From Kaistia defluvii (GTDB taxonomy: Bacteria > Pseudomonadota > Alphaproteobacteria > Rhizobiales > Kaistiaceae), in contig NZ_JBEPSM010000002.1 in NCBI RefSeq assembly GCF_040548815.1, positions 186,001-250,000 on the forward strand: a stretch of DNA of 64,000 bases, read 5' to 3'. Below are positions 8,587-17,601 of this stretch, one piece after another. The notes below the pieces were generated by a model that did not search any database, was not told where the DNA came from, and saw only the letters and a program-made list of their open reading frames with translations. Both the position numbers and the translations under genes were made by a program. Numbering within the stretch: position 1 is the first letter of the stretch; every line of letters begins with the position of its first letter.

Positions 8587-9477
8587 TTAAAAATATCCGA
8601 CCGGGAAATAGCGCAGATAGAGCTCGGCGAAGACGCCCTTGTCATAGAGGCTGTCGAGCGCCCAGTTGACTGCGAGGCGCAGGTCGTTGCGGTTGGGCGG
8701 CAGCGCGATCGCCAGGCCCTGGCCGAAGAAATGCGGCTCGACATAGGCGCCGCCGACGAAATCGCAGCAGCCCGCCGCCGGTTCGGATTGCAGCCAGAAG
8801 GCCAACTGCACCCCGTCGCCGAAGACGAGGTCGACGCTTCCCGCCTTCAGCGCTTCCTCGGCCGCGCTTGGCGTCTCGACGGCAACCCGAGTGCTCGCCG
8901 GAAAGAAGGCGGCGAGATAGGCCTCGTGGGAACTGCCCTTGGTGACGGCGATCTTGCGGCCGGCCAGCCCCTCGGCGTTGAGCCGCGCGGCGGATTCGCC
9001 CTTGCGGCCGGCGAAGCGCGCGACCGGGCGGAGATAGACGTCGGAAAAATCCAGCTTCGCCCGGTTTTCCGGCGTGATGGCGATGCCGGCCAGTGCTGCG
9101 TCGACGCGGCCCACGGCAATGGTCTCGACGAGGCCGTCCCAGGGGCGCGCCTGGATCGTGCAGGGCACGCTCAGTTCGCGGCAGATGGCGCGGGCGAGAT
9201 CGACATTGAACCCCGTCAGCTTGCCGTCCGGGCCCGTGAAGTTGAAGGGCGGGAAATCGTCGGTCGTGGTGAAGCGGATGCCGGTCAGCGCGGTCGTGGC
9301 AGGCCGGTCGAGGCGGCGGTTAGGGTCCCACAGGTTGGGAATGGCGACGGCAGGCGCAGAATTGACTGCCGGCGTCGCGGCCGCATCCTGGGCCTTCGCC
9401 CCGCCGACGGTCGCCATCAGGCCCGCCAGCATCGCGATGCTCGTCCAGATTGCGATGCTTGCCAAATGCCGTCGCAT
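8587..9477 (-). CDS. Periplasmic solute-binding protein, amino-acid ABC type (SBP family 3)
   Basis: Exported binding protein of about 296 residues. The signal peptide ends near GGAKAQ, and the mature part follows the family 3 pattern: RFTTTDDFPPFNF, GKLTGFNVDLARAICREL, WDGLVETIAVGRVDAALAGIAITPEN and the second lobe with KIAVTKGSSHEAYL. Such proteins bind polar amino acids or opines. No ABC permease or ATPase genes are adjacent, so it is an orphan binding protein or serves a transporter elsewhere. The ATG at 9477 is favoured because the signal peptide begins there; an in-frame ATG at 9519 is possible. It is divergent from a glycosyltransferase. A much longer antisense frame through this region is not coding. 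Confidence 0.9.
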   Translation of the reverse strand: MRRHLASIAIWTSIAMLAGLMATVGGAKAQDAAATPAVNSAPAVAIPNLWDPNRRLDRPATTALTGIRFTTTDDFPPFNFTGPDGKLTGFNVDLARAICRELSVPCTIQARPWDGLVETIAVGRVDAALAGIAITPENRAKLDFSDVYLRPVARFAGRKGESAARLNAEGLAGRKIAVTKGSSHEAYLAAFFPASTRVAVETPSAAEEALKAGSVDLVFGDGVQLAFWLQSEPAAGCCDFVGGAYVEPHFFGQGLAIALPPNRNDLRLAVNWALDSLYDKGVFAELYLRYFPVGYF

Positions 9478-9609
9478 GCCTGTATCACTCTGCGTTCTGG
9501 TTGCCGTTACGTAAGCCATGAGAATGGCGCGTGCGGGACTATAGACGAATTGTCGATGGGCACGAACCCGGACAATCGGGCTGCCCGGACAGGCGTGGCG
9601 GGGGAGCCA

Positions 9610-11451
9610 ATGGGCTATGGGTGGAATCCGCCGGGCGGGGAGCCGCCGGACGAGCCGCTGCGCTATGCGGTTCTGGCCGCACGCCTCGGGCTTCCCTTCG
9701 ATCTCGCGCCGAAGAAGAATTTTGAAACCGTGGTGCCGCACGAGGGTGGCGTCGGTGACGTGCAACGCCTCGCGGCGGGCATTCGCGCCGGCCGTGTCGC
9801 CATGCTCGACGATGGCGGGTCGCGCCGCCTGGTGATCGCGCCCCGTCCGCAGGATGCGGACAGGCTGGCGGAGGCGCTCGCCCGCAAGCCCGAACTGGCG
9901 GCGCGGCTGACGGTCACCACGCCCGCGGCGATCCGGCGCTGCCTCACAGAGGCGGCTGCGCCGCAACTGGTCGAGGAGGCGGTGTTCGGACTGGCTCGAA
10001 ACCATCCGGACTGGTCGGCCCGTCGCCTGCTGACGCCGGCCCAGTCGCTGGGCGGGCTGGTGTTCCTGGCTCTGGTGGCGCTGGCGCTGTGGCAGACCGG
10101 CTGGCTGGTGGTGCAGATCTTCAACATCGCCGCCGGCCTGCTGTTCCTGGCGCTGGTCATGCTGCGCCTGCTCTCGATCAGCGTCGCGCTCGAGCGCACC
10201 TTCCGCCCGCCGCCCTCGATCGAGGTCGATCGGTCGCGCCTGCCGGTCTACAGCGTCCTCGTGCCGCTCTATGACGAGGCGCATATGGTGGCCGACCTGG
10301 CCCGGGCGCTCGACCGGCTCGATTGGCCGAAGGACCGGCTCGACATCAAGTTCATCGTCGAGGCGCGCGACCGCTCGACGAAGCGCGCGCTCGACCGTCT
10401 CGATCTCGGCCCGCATTTCGAGATCCTCGTCGTGCCGGACCGCGCCCCGCGCACCAAGCCGAAGGCGCTCGATTTCGCCCTGCCGCTGGCGCGCGGGCGC
10501 TTCGTCACCGTCTATGACGCCGAGGACCGGCCCGATCCCGGCCAGTTGCTGGAGGCCTACCTCGTCTTCAAGGCGGGGGACGAGCGCCTCGCCTGCATCC
10601 AGGCGCCGCTGCTGATCGACAATGATGACGTCAACGGCCTGACCGCCTTCTTCGCCATGGAATATTCCATGCAGTTCGACGGCGTGCTGCCGACATTGGC
10701 GGCGCTCGACATGCCCTTGCCGCTCGGCGGCACGTCGAACCATTTCCGCATCGAGGCGCTGCGCGCGGTCGGCGGCTGGGATCCGTACAATGTGACGGAG
10801 GACGCCGATCTCGGCATACGCTTCGTGCGCTGTGGTTATCGTTCCGGCACGATCACGCGGCCGACCTATGAGGAAGCGCCGCGCACGATGCGGCTCTGGC
10901 TGAAGCAGCGGACGCGCTGGCTCAAGGGGTGGATGCAGACGTCCCTGGTCCATACCCGCCACCCGATCCAGCTATGGCGCGGCATCGGCACGCGACGGAT
11001 GCTCGGCTTCGTGCTGACCGGCTTCGGAACGCTGGTCGCGGCGGCGATCCACCCGGTCTATATCGCCTCGGCGGTGGCGCTGGTGATCGATCCGACGATC
11101 ATCTGGCGGTCCGGCAGCCCGCTGGCGGCCGCGGTGATCTTCCTGAACGTGTTCAATTTCGTTGCCGGCTATGTCGCGTTCGGGATGCTGTCGCGCGCCA
11201 CGCTGCGGCTGAGGCGCAAGAAGCGGCAGCCGGGCGTGCTGCCCTTCCTGCCGGGCTACTGGCTGCTGCTGTCGCTCGCCTGCTATCGCGCCTTCTTCCA
11301 GCTGATCGTCGCGCCGCATCACTGGGAAAAGACCCGGCATCACGGCCAGCAACCGCCCGCCCAGGCGATGGCCGCCAAGATCCCTCAGGCCCCGCCGCCC
11401 CGGCCGCCGAGGCTGCTGGCAGCGCCGCGATCACGGCTGCGGCAAGCCTGA
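9610..11451 (+). CDS. Membrane glycosyltransferase, family 2, with N-terminal GspE-N-like domain
   Basis: About 613 residues. Residues 15-130 resemble the T2SS GspE N-terminal (MshEN) fold (PLRYAVLAARLGLPF and DALAEALARKPEL-like segments). Two transmembrane helices follow (about 150-195), then the GT2 catalytic domain (about 210-450) with DAED (about 304-307), GGTSNHF, TED near 396 and QRTRW near 432, and further membrane helices to the end. It probably polymerises or exports a surface glycan from a nucleotide sugar. The ATG at 9610 is chosen because GGGGGAG lies just upstream; ATG 9556 is in frame but has no ribosome site. It is tail-to-tail with the next gene with no gap. Confidence 0.88.
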   Translation: MGYGWNPPGGEPPDEPLRYAVLAARLGLPFDLAPKKNFETVVPHEGGVGDVQRLAAGIRAGRVAMLDDGGSRRLVIAPRPQDADRLAEALARKPELAARLTVTTPAAIRRCLTEAAAPQLVEEAVFGLARNHPDWSARRLLTPAQSLGGLVFLALVALALWQTGWLVVQIFNIAAGLLFLALVMLRLLSISVALERTFRPPPSIEVDRSRLPVYSVLVPLYDEAHMVADLARALDRLDWPKDRLDIKFIVEARDRSTKRALDRLDLGPHFEILVVPDRAPRTKPKALDFALPLARGRFVTVYDAEDRPDPGQLLEAYLVFKAGDERLACIQAPLLIDNDDVNGLTAFFAMEYSMQFDGVLPTLAALDMPLPLGGTSNHFRIEALRAVGGWDPYNVTEDADLGIRFVRCGYRSGTITRPTYEEAPRTMRLWLKQRTRWLKGWMQTSLVHTRHPIQLWRGIGTRRMLGFVLTGFGTLVAAAIHPVYIASAVALVIDPTIIWRSGSPLAAAVIFLNVFNFVAGYVAFGMLSRATLRLRRKKRQPGVLPFLPGYWLLLSLACYRAFFQLIVAPHHWEKTRHHGQQPPAQAMAAKIPQAPPPRPPRLLAAPRSRLRQA

Positions 11452-12129
11452 TCAATCGCGCCGGACGGCGATCCAGATGACGTGCTTGGCGCCGCTGCGG
11501 CCGCGATGGGCCTTGACCTTGACCTCTTCGACGGCGAAGCCGGCCTTGTTCAGCCTCTGGGTGAAGGCGGCGTTCGGGCCAGACGACCAGACGGCGAGCA
11601 CGCCGCCGGGACGCAGCGCGGCAAAGGCGGCGCCAAGGCCGCGCATCGTGTAGAGCCCGTCATTCGACTCGCGCGTCAGCCCTTCCGGGCCATTGTCGAC
11701 ATCGAGCAGGATCGCGTCGAAACCCTTGCGGCCGGCGAGGATCAGCGGGCTGACATCGCCCTCGTGGATGGTGACGCGGGGATCGTCGAGGCAATCGCCG
11801 AACACCGGCTGCATCGGGCCGCGCGCCCAGGCGACGACCGCCGGCACCAGCTCCGCCACGGTGATCGCTGCGTCGGGGGCGAACTCGGCTAGCGCGGCGC
11901 GTAGCGTGAAGCCCATGCCGAGGCCGCCGATCAGCACGCTGGCCCCGGGCCGACCCGCGATCTTCGCGGCCGACAGGGAGGCGAGCGCCTCTTCCGAGCC
12001 GCTCAGCCGGCTGTTCATCAGCTCGTTCGAGCCGATCATGATCGAGAATTCGGCGCCGCGCTGCATCAGCCGCAGTTCGCCGCTGGCGCCGGGAATGGTT
12101 GCCGTATCGAGCCGGACCCAGGGTATCAA
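11452..12129 (-). CDS. Spermidine synthase-like methyltransferase-fold protein
   Basis: About 225 residues with the Rossmann fold of spermidine synthases: GASVLIGGLGMGFTLRAAL (nucleotide/S-adenosyl binding), EL near the end of strand 2, and DAILLDVDNGPEG. It lacks the full polyamine-binding set, so it is one of the small spermidine-synthase-like proteins of unknown substrate rather than a proven SpeE. I place the start at TTG 12129 because family members begin with the block IPWV.LDTA; an in-frame GTG at 12174 would add 15 residues of poor quality. Convergent with the glycosyltransferase. Confidence 0.82.
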   Translation of the reverse strand: MIPWVRLDTATIPGASGELRLMQRGAEFSIMIGSNELMNSRLSGSEEALASLSAAKIAGRPGASVLIGGLGMGFTLRAALAEFAPDAAITVAELVPAVVAWARGPMQPVFGDCLDDPRVTIHEGDVSPLILAGRKGFDAILLDVDNGPEGLTRESNDGLYTMRGLGAAFAALRPGGVLAVWSSGPNAAFTQRLNKAGFAVEEVKVKAHRGRSGAKHVIWIAVRRD

Positions 12130-12195
12130 GCGCGCATTTCCATGGTTGCAGGGACAATCGCCGGCACCATACACGGGCCGGACGGGCTTGGCCGG

Positions 12196-12585
12196 TCAGG
12201 GATAGAAGTTCTTCGCTTCCCATTCGGAATGCGGCACGTGCCGGATGCCGTTCACGCTCAGCTTGGTTGTTTGCATATGGTCCGGCGTGACGGCGCAGCG
12301 ATAGGAAAACTCGTACCATTCGCCCTTGCGCCGAAAGGCGCCGCCATCGCCTACGGCGACATCGCCGTTGATCTCCGGACGGTGCAGCATGTCGATGAAG
12401 GCGCGGTCCGTGACGCCGTCCTTGCGGCTCGAGGTCTTGTCCATCACGGCGATGTCGCAGACCTGGATCAGGCGCGTCGTTGCGTCGAGTTCCTTCAGGC
12501 TGGCGGCAAGGCCGGGGTCGACCGCGAGCGCAGAACCCGGCAGGGTGGCCATCAGGACAGGCAGGATCAGGGCCAGGCGGCGCAT
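12196..12585 (-). CDS. Exported DUF930 domain protein
   Basis: A 129-residue secreted protein with a signal peptide ending at GSALA and a DUF930 domain (LKELDATTRLIQVCDIAVM and the cysteine in YEFSYRCAVTPD). The family is restricted to Hyphomicrobiales and has no known role; two conserved cysteines suggest a periplasmic disulphide. AAAGGA precedes the ATG. Two copies of the pattern are not needed and none is seen. Same strand as the repair genes upstream, but separated from pdeM by about 155 bases. Confidence 0.85.
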   Translation of the reverse strand: MRRLALILPVLMATLPGSALAVDPGLAASLKELDATTRLIQVCDIAVMDKTSSRKDGVTDRAFIDMLHRPEINGDVAVGDGGAFRRKGEWYEFSYRCAVTPDHMQTTKLSVNGIRHVPHSEWEAKNFYP

Positions 12586-12741
12586 CGCGGTTTCCTTTCA
12601 GGGGTATTCAAGGGCGTCAGCGACGACCGGCAGCGGTTGCCGGGGCCGTCTGGTGCACTGGGGCCGTCGCGGAAGGAACGTAGAAGGGCGCGGCCAGGCG
12701 GAGGGGGCAGCGTGGGACTTTCTCTTGGCTGATCGGGAAGG

Positions 12742-13458
12742 CTAGCCGTCGACCAGGCGATGGCCGGCGATGGCGTGGACGGCGTCGCCCAGCATCCAGG
12801 CGTGGAAGGCGCGGCCGTCGAAGAGGGGCCGGAACGCCGCGTCGAGCACGTTGAGGCCGCCGGCCAGGGCGCCAAAGGCCGGCAGGACCAGGCGCCGGCC
12901 ATCGGCCGCGAAGCAGCGGCGGCGGATCGAACGGCCACGGCCGACAAGCCGGGCGGAGGGGTGCAGGTGGCCGGCGATCTCGCCCGGCTGCGCGCCAGGA
13001 CGGGGCTCGTGACGGAAGGTGAGGGGGCCGATCGAAAGCTCGCTCGTCGACCAGCCGCCGAGGTCGCGCGGCGGGTCGGGGTCGTGGTTGCCGGCGATCC
13101 AGATCCATTCCGCCGCGGCGGTCATCGCGCGCAGCGAGGCGCGGTCGGCGGCGTTCAACCGGTCGCCGGCGCTCCGGTCATGAAAGCTGTCGCCAAGCGC
13201 GATGACGCGGGAAGGCGCCAGGCGGGCGAGGATCGCGGCCAACCGCTGCAGCGTCGCCATCGTGTCATAGGGCGGCAGCATCTGGCCGCGCCGCGCGAAG
13301 GACGATCCTTTTTCAAGATGCAGGTCGGCGACGATGAGCGTCCGCTCCTCTGGCCACCAGAGGGCGCCCTCGACGAGCGGGATCAGCGACACGGAGGCGA
13401 CCGAAAGGCCCGGCTGCGCCGTTTCCGTCTCGATTCGCGCCACTGCCTCGCTCTGCAT
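12742..13458 (-). CDS. pdeM: Ligase-associated metallophosphoesterase nuclease PdeM
   Basis: Mn-dependent calcineurin-like phosphoesterase of 238 residues; characterised relatives cut single-stranded DNA. Metal-binding blocks are in order: ADLHLEKG (Asp45 and His47), LGDSFHD near 92, GNHDPDP near 122 and GHLHP near 160. It lies downstream of the Lhr-type helicase on the same strand, across a 162-base gap without a terminator, as in other alphaproteobacteria where these genes travel together with an exonuclease and an ATP-dependent ligase. Together they form a DNA damage repair set whose physiological substrate is unsettled. Confidence 0.93.
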   Translation of the reverse strand: MQSEAVARIETETAQPGLSVASVSLIPLVEGALWWPEERTLIVADLHLEKGSSFARRGQMLPPYDTMATLQRLAAILARLAPSRVIALGDSFHDRSAGDRLNAADRASLRAMTAAAEWIWIAGNHDPDPPRDLGGWSTSELSIGPLTFRHEPRPGAQPGEIAGHLHPSARLVGRGRSIRRRCFAADGRRLVLPAFGALAGGLNVLDAAFRPLFDGRAFHAWMLGDAVHAIAGHRLVDG

Positions 13459-13620
13459 TCCAGCCTTCGTCTCCGGGGAATCTCGCCCGACGCATCCGAT
13501 TCACGTCGAGTTTAGCATTCGAAGACGCGGCGAACACCCCGAAGCCCTGATTCCGATCGCCGCAGCGGTCCAGATGGAGGAGTCGAGGATGGAGGCAAGG
13601 GCAGGGAGCGGACGGAAACC

Positions 13621-16164
13621 TCACTCCACTTCGGCTGGCGCTTCGGTCATCTCGCCAATGGCCTCGCGAACCAGATCGTCCGCATTCTCGCGCAGGATTT
13701 CCTCGTTGGCCTGGCCCGCGACGGGCTCCCGGCCGATATCCAGCATGACAGGCACGGCGAGCGGCGAGACGCGGTCGAGCGGCTGGTGGCGGATATGGTC
13801 CTTCACCCGCGCCAGCATGTCGGAAAGGCGACGCACGTCGAGCAGGCCGGTCGCGGCATCGGCCCAGGTCGCCTGCAGCAGGATGTGGTCGGGCTCGTGC
13901 GAGCGCAGCACGTCGTAGATCAGGTCGGTCGAGATCGTCACCTGGCGGCCGGACTTCTCCTTGCCGGGGTGGCGGCGCTCGATCAGCCCGGAGATCAGCG
14001 CGCAGTTTCGAAAGGTCCGCTTGAGCAGATGGCTCTCCGCCAGCCAGGCGTCGAGATCGTCGCCCAGCATGTCCTGGTCGAACAGGTCGCCGACCGAAGG
14101 CTTCTGCTTGGCGAAGGCCGCGCCCATGTCGCCGAGCCCCCAGACCGCCAGCGCATAATCGGAAGCCACAAAGCCCATGGGCTTCAGCTTGGCCCGCTCC
14201 AGCCGCCGCGTCAGCAGCATGCCGAGCGTCTGGTGCGCCAGCCGTCCCTCGAACGGGTAGGCGACCATGTAGAAGCGATTTCCGCGCGGGAACGTCTCGA
14301 CCAGCAGCTCGTCGCGCTTCGGCAGGACGGACGCCCATTGCTGCAGGGCGAGCCAGTCCGAAACCTGGTGCGGCAGCCGGCCCCAGGCGGATTCGTCGGC
14401 GAGCAGGCCGCGCACCCCGTCGGCGAGGTAGGTCGAGAGCGGAAATTTCCCGCCCTGGTAGGACGGCACCTTGGGCGCCTCGTTCACCGTGCGGCTGACG
14501 ATCGCTTCATTGTCACGGATGCCTTCCAGGCGCAGCACCAGGCCGGAAAACAGAAAGGTGTCGCCCGGCGAAAGGGCTTCGGCGAAATTCTCCTCGACCT
14601 CGCCGAGCACCCGGCCGCCCATGCCGAGCGGCCCGCCGCGCCTGCGCGAGGCCAGGCGAACCTTCAGCATGGGGGACTCCACAATGGTGCCGACATTCAG
14701 CCGGTACTGCTGGGCAACCGCGGGGTTTGAAATCCGCCAGAGGTCGTCCGGGCCGCGCCGGATCTTGGCGAAGCGCTCATAATTGCGCAGCGCATAGCCG
14801 CCCGTGGCGACGAAATCGATCACCTGCTCGAAGATCTCGCGCGGCAGTTCGGTGTAGGGAGCGGCGGAGGTGACCTCGTCATGCAGCGCCTCGACCGAAA
14901 ACGGCGCCGCGCAGGCCATGCCCAGCACATGCTGCGCCAGAACGTCCAGCGAACCCGCCTTCAGCCTCGGCGTATCCTGCGCACCGGATGTGCTCGCCTC
15001 CAGCGCCACGGTGCATTCCATCACCTCGAAGCGGTTGGCCGGCACCAGCAGGGCGCGCGAGGGCTCGTCCATGCGGTGGTTGGCGCGGCCGATGCGCTGC
15101 GCCAGACGGCTGGCGCCTTTCGGCGCGCCGATATTGATGACGAGGTCGACATCGCCCCAGTCGATGCCGAGGTCCAGCGTGGAGGTGCAGACGACGCAGC
15201 GCAGGCTGCCGGCCGCCATCGCCGTCTCGACCTTACGGCGCTGGCCGACCTCGAGCGAGCCGTGATGCAGCGCGATCGGCAGCGCGTCCTCGTTGACCTG
15301 CCAGAGCTCCTGGAAGACCCGTTCGGCCTGGCTGCGGGTGTTGACGAAGACCAGCACCATGCTGTTGGCGCGGACGGCCTCGTAGATCTCGCCGATCGCA
15401 TGCACGGCCGAGTGGCCTGCCCAGGGCAGCCGCTCTTCCGTGTCGAGGATGGTGATCTCGGGCTTGGCGCCGCCGGAGACGGTGACGAGATCGGCCAGCA
15501 CCCGTTCCGCTTCCGGCGCCTGCGGCATCAGCCAGGCGCGCAGATCGTCGGGCTCCGAGACGGTGGCTGAAAGGCCGACAGCACGCAGGCCCGGCGCCAG
15601 CTTGCGCAACCGGGCGAGGCCGAGCGAAAGCAGGTCGCCGCGCTTGGCCGTCACCAGCGCGTGCAATTCGTCGAAGATGACGGTCTCGAGATCGCCGAAA
15701 AAGCGGCCGGCATCGGGATTGGAAATCAGCAGCGCCAGTTGCTCCGGCGTCGTCAGCAGGATTTCCGGCGGCTTCAGTTTCTGGCGCTGGCGCTTGTGCG
15801 CCGGCGTATCGCCCGTGCGGGTCTCGATCGCGATCTTGAGGCCGATCTCGGCGACCGGCGCTTCCAGATTGCGCGCAATGTCGACGGCGAGCGCCTTCAG
15901 AGGCGAGATGTACAGCGTGTGCGGTCCGCGCCCGCCTTTGCCCGCCGGCGGCCGGGTCGCCAGGTCGACGAGGCTGGGCAGGAAGCCGGCCAGAGTCTTG
16001 CCGGCGCCGGTCGGCGCGATCAGCAGCGCGGAATGCCCCTCGCGCGCTTTTTGGAGAAGGGCGAGCTGATGCGGCCGCGGCGCCCAGCCGCGACGGGCGA
16101 ACCAGTCGAGAAAGGGGGCGGGCAGGAGGTCTGGGGAGGATCCGGCGTCGGGGCTTTCGGTCAC
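13621..16164 (-). CDS. Ligase-associated DEXH-box helicase (Lhr-Core)
   Basis: Superfamily 2 DNA helicase of 847 residues, the length of bacterial Lhr-Core proteins (without the long C-terminal extension of full Lhr). Motifs: PTGAGKT (51-57, Walker A), SPLKALA, TTPEQL, DELH near 165 (the DEXH box), GLSATV (motif III), and QRIGRANH near 350 (motif VI), followed by the winged-helix and unique C-terminal domain. Known relatives translocate 3' to 5' on single-stranded DNA and unwind RNA:DNA hybrids. Start is GTG 16164. It is divergent from the exonuclease gene across about 350 bases filled with repeats. Confidence 0.95.
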   Translation of the reverse strand: MTESPDAGSSPDLLPAPFLDWFARRGWAPRPHQLALLQKAREGHSALLIAPTGAGKTLAGFLPSLVDLATRPPAGKGGRGPHTLYISPLKALAVDIARNLEAPVAEIGLKIAIETRTGDTPAHKRQRQKLKPPEILLTTPEQLALLISNPDAGRFFGDLETVIFDELHALVTAKRGDLLSLGLARLRKLAPGLRAVGLSATVSEPDDLRAWLMPQAPEAERVLADLVTVSGGAKPEITILDTEERLPWAGHSAVHAIGEIYEAVRANSMVLVFVNTRSQAERVFQELWQVNEDALPIALHHGSLEVGQRRKVETAMAAGSLRCVVCTSTLDLGIDWGDVDLVINIGAPKGASRLAQRIGRANHRMDEPSRALLVPANRFEVMECTVALEASTSGAQDTPRLKAGSLDVLAQHVLGMACAAPFSVEALHDEVTSAAPYTELPREIFEQVIDFVATGGYALRNYERFAKIRRGPDDLWRISNPAVAQQYRLNVGTIVESPMLKVRLASRRRGGPLGMGGRVLGEVEENFAEALSPGDTFLFSGLVLRLEGIRDNEAIVSRTVNEAPKVPSYQGGKFPLSTYLADGVRGLLADESAWGRLPHQVSDWLALQQWASVLPKRDELLVETFPRGNRFYMVAYPFEGRLAHQTLGMLLTRRLERAKLKPMGFVASDYALAVWGLGDMGAAFAKQKPSVGDLFDQDMLGDDLDAWLAESHLLKRTFRNCALISGLIERRHPGKEKSGRQVTISTDLIYDVLRSHEPDHILLQATWADAATGLLDVRRLSDMLARVKDHIRHQPLDRVSPLAVPVMLDIGREPVAGQANEEILRENADDLVREAIGEMTEAPAEVE

Positions 16165-16244
16165 GATCTAGAGGTAGGAGCGGGGAGGGCGGAAGTCGAG
16201 GGTGTTGAGCATCGGGCGCGAACGCGTGCAGCCACGCCCTCAGC

Positions 16245-16402
16245 CAACATCCTGAGGCGCTTCGCGTCAGCGAAGCCTCGAAGGAGGGTCCAGCGGAGCA
16301 GGCCATTCTTTCACTGGAGTTCCAATAGATCCCTTCGCCAACGGTGTCGTCTGGATCTTCCTTCGAGGCCCGGCTCTGCCGGGCACCTCAGGATGAGGAT
16401 GG
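16245..16402. repeat. Intergenic inverted-repeat pair (type A)
   Basis: Two repeat units, 16245-16290 and 16357-16402, carry the CCTCAGGATG / CTTCGAGGC pattern also found at 5243-5380. They sit in the region between the divergent helicase and exonuclease genes (16165-16515), which otherwise contains no gene that I can support. Confidence 0.7.
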
Positions 16403-16515
16403 AGTCTTGGACCGCAAAGAGAGGAAGGGTTTTTGAGGCTTATCCGCTCCATCGTCCTCTTTCGAGATCGGCTGCAGGGGCTTTCATTGCCAAATTCCAT
16501 CCCTATCCTAAGGAG

Positions 16516-17541
16516 ATGATCCGTCCCGAAGAACTCCTCTGCCCGACGCCCGATGGTCTCTGGTGCCCGCTCGGCGGGTTCCATATCGATCCCGTGCGTC
16601 CGGTCGCGCGCGCCTTGATCACGCATGGCCATGCCGACCACGCCCGCCCCGGCCATCAGGCCGTGATGGCGACGCGCGAGACGCTGAAGATCATGGCGGC
16701 GCGCTATGGCGAGGGTTTCACCACCAGCCAGACGGTGGCGCATTTCGGCGAGGTCACGCGCATCGGCGACGTCACCGTGCAGTTCCACCCCGCCGGCCAT
16801 GTGCTGGGCTCGGCGCAGATCGCTGTCGAGGCGAAGGGTCTGCGCATCGTCGCTTCCGGCGACTACAAGCGCCGGCGCGATCCGACCTGCGCGCCGTTCG
16901 AGCCGGTGCAATGCGACGTCTTCATCACCGAGGCGACCTTCGGCCTGCCGGTGTTCCGCCATCCCGATGACAGCCACGAGATCCACAAGCTGCTGGCCTC
17001 GCTCGCGGCCTTCCCGGAGCGGGCGCATCTGGTCGGCGCCTATGCGCTGGGCAAGGCGCAGCGGGTGATCAAGCGGCTGCGCGAGGAAGGCTACGACCGG
17101 ACGATCTACATCCACGGCGCGCTGGAAAAGCTCTGCCGGCTCTACGAGGAAGAGGGCATCGACCTGGGCCCGCTGGAGCAGGCGACCGTCGAAACCGGGC
17201 GCAAATCCAAGGACGCCGTCGATTTCGCCGGTGCCGTGGTAGTGGGGCCGCCATCGGCCTTCGCCGATCGCTGGGCGCGGCGCTTTCCCGATCCGGTCTC
17301 GTGCTTTGCCTCGGGGTGGATGTCGATCCGCCAGCGCGCCAAGCAGCGCGGCGTCGAGCTGCCGCTGATCATCTCGGATCATTGCGACTGGGGCGAACTG
17401 ACCGAGACCATCGCCGAGATTGCTCCCGCCGAGGTCTGGGTCACGCATGGCCGCGAGGAGGCGCTGGTGCGATGGTGCGAACTGGCCGGCATCCGCGCCC
17501 GTCCCCTGCACATGGTCGGCTACGAGGACGAGGCGGAGTAG
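16516..17541 (+). CDS. Ligase-associated metallo-beta-lactamase fold exonuclease
   Basis: DNA exonuclease of the SNM1/Artemis-like metallo-beta-lactamase family, 341 residues. The metal-binding motif THGHADHARPGH is near residue 40, HPAGHVLGSAQ near 95, SGDYKRRRDPTC near 115, TEATFGLP near 140 and a closing ISDHCDW near 290. It is the third member of the ligase-associated repair set (with PdeM, Lhr-Core and the ligase at 18843). The ATG at 16516 directly follows AAGGAG with no spacer; no other start is close, and family members also begin with RPEELL-like sequence, so I keep it. Convergent with ribN. Confidence 0.93.
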   Translation: MIRPEELLCPTPDGLWCPLGGFHIDPVRPVARALITHGHADHARPGHQAVMATRETLKIMAARYGEGFTTSQTVAHFGEVTRIGDVTVQFHPAGHVLGSAQIAVEAKGLRIVASGDYKRRRDPTCAPFEPVQCDVFITEATFGLPVFRHPDDSHEIHKLLASLAAFPERAHLVGAYALGKAQRVIKRLREEGYDRTIYIHGALEKLCRLYEEEGIDLGPLEQATVETGRKSKDAVDFAGAVVVGPPSAFADRWARRFPDPVSCFASGWMSIRQRAKQRGVELPLIISDHCDWGELTETIAEIAPAEVWVTHGREEALVRWCELAGIRARPLHMVGYEDEAE

Positions 17542-17553
17542 GCTTGGTTTCTT

Positions 17554-17574
17554 ACCTCTCCCTCAGGGAGAGGT
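17554..17574. terminator. Palindromic unit between convergent genes (type B)
   Basis: A perfect palindrome with the arms ACCTCTCCCT and AGGGAGAGGT around a central C lies between the convergent exonuclease and ribN stops. It has the same core as the repeat at 8371-8389. Its place suggests it serves as a two-way terminator, although no U-run is seen. Confidence 0.55.
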
Positions 17575-17601
17575 GAAGAATGGTGCCTGCGTTTGCCCCA
17601 G

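Noticed and set aside
8731-9609. Plus-strand open frame leading into the glycosyltransferase
   Set aside because: It is antisense to the binding protein and lacks a ribosome site; the glycosyltransferase starts at 9610 after GGGGGAG.
8587-10962. A very long open frame (about 790 codons) on the minus strand
   Set aside because: Only its last part is the solute-binding protein. The rest is antisense to the glycosyltransferase, whose catalytic motifs are clear on the plus strand.
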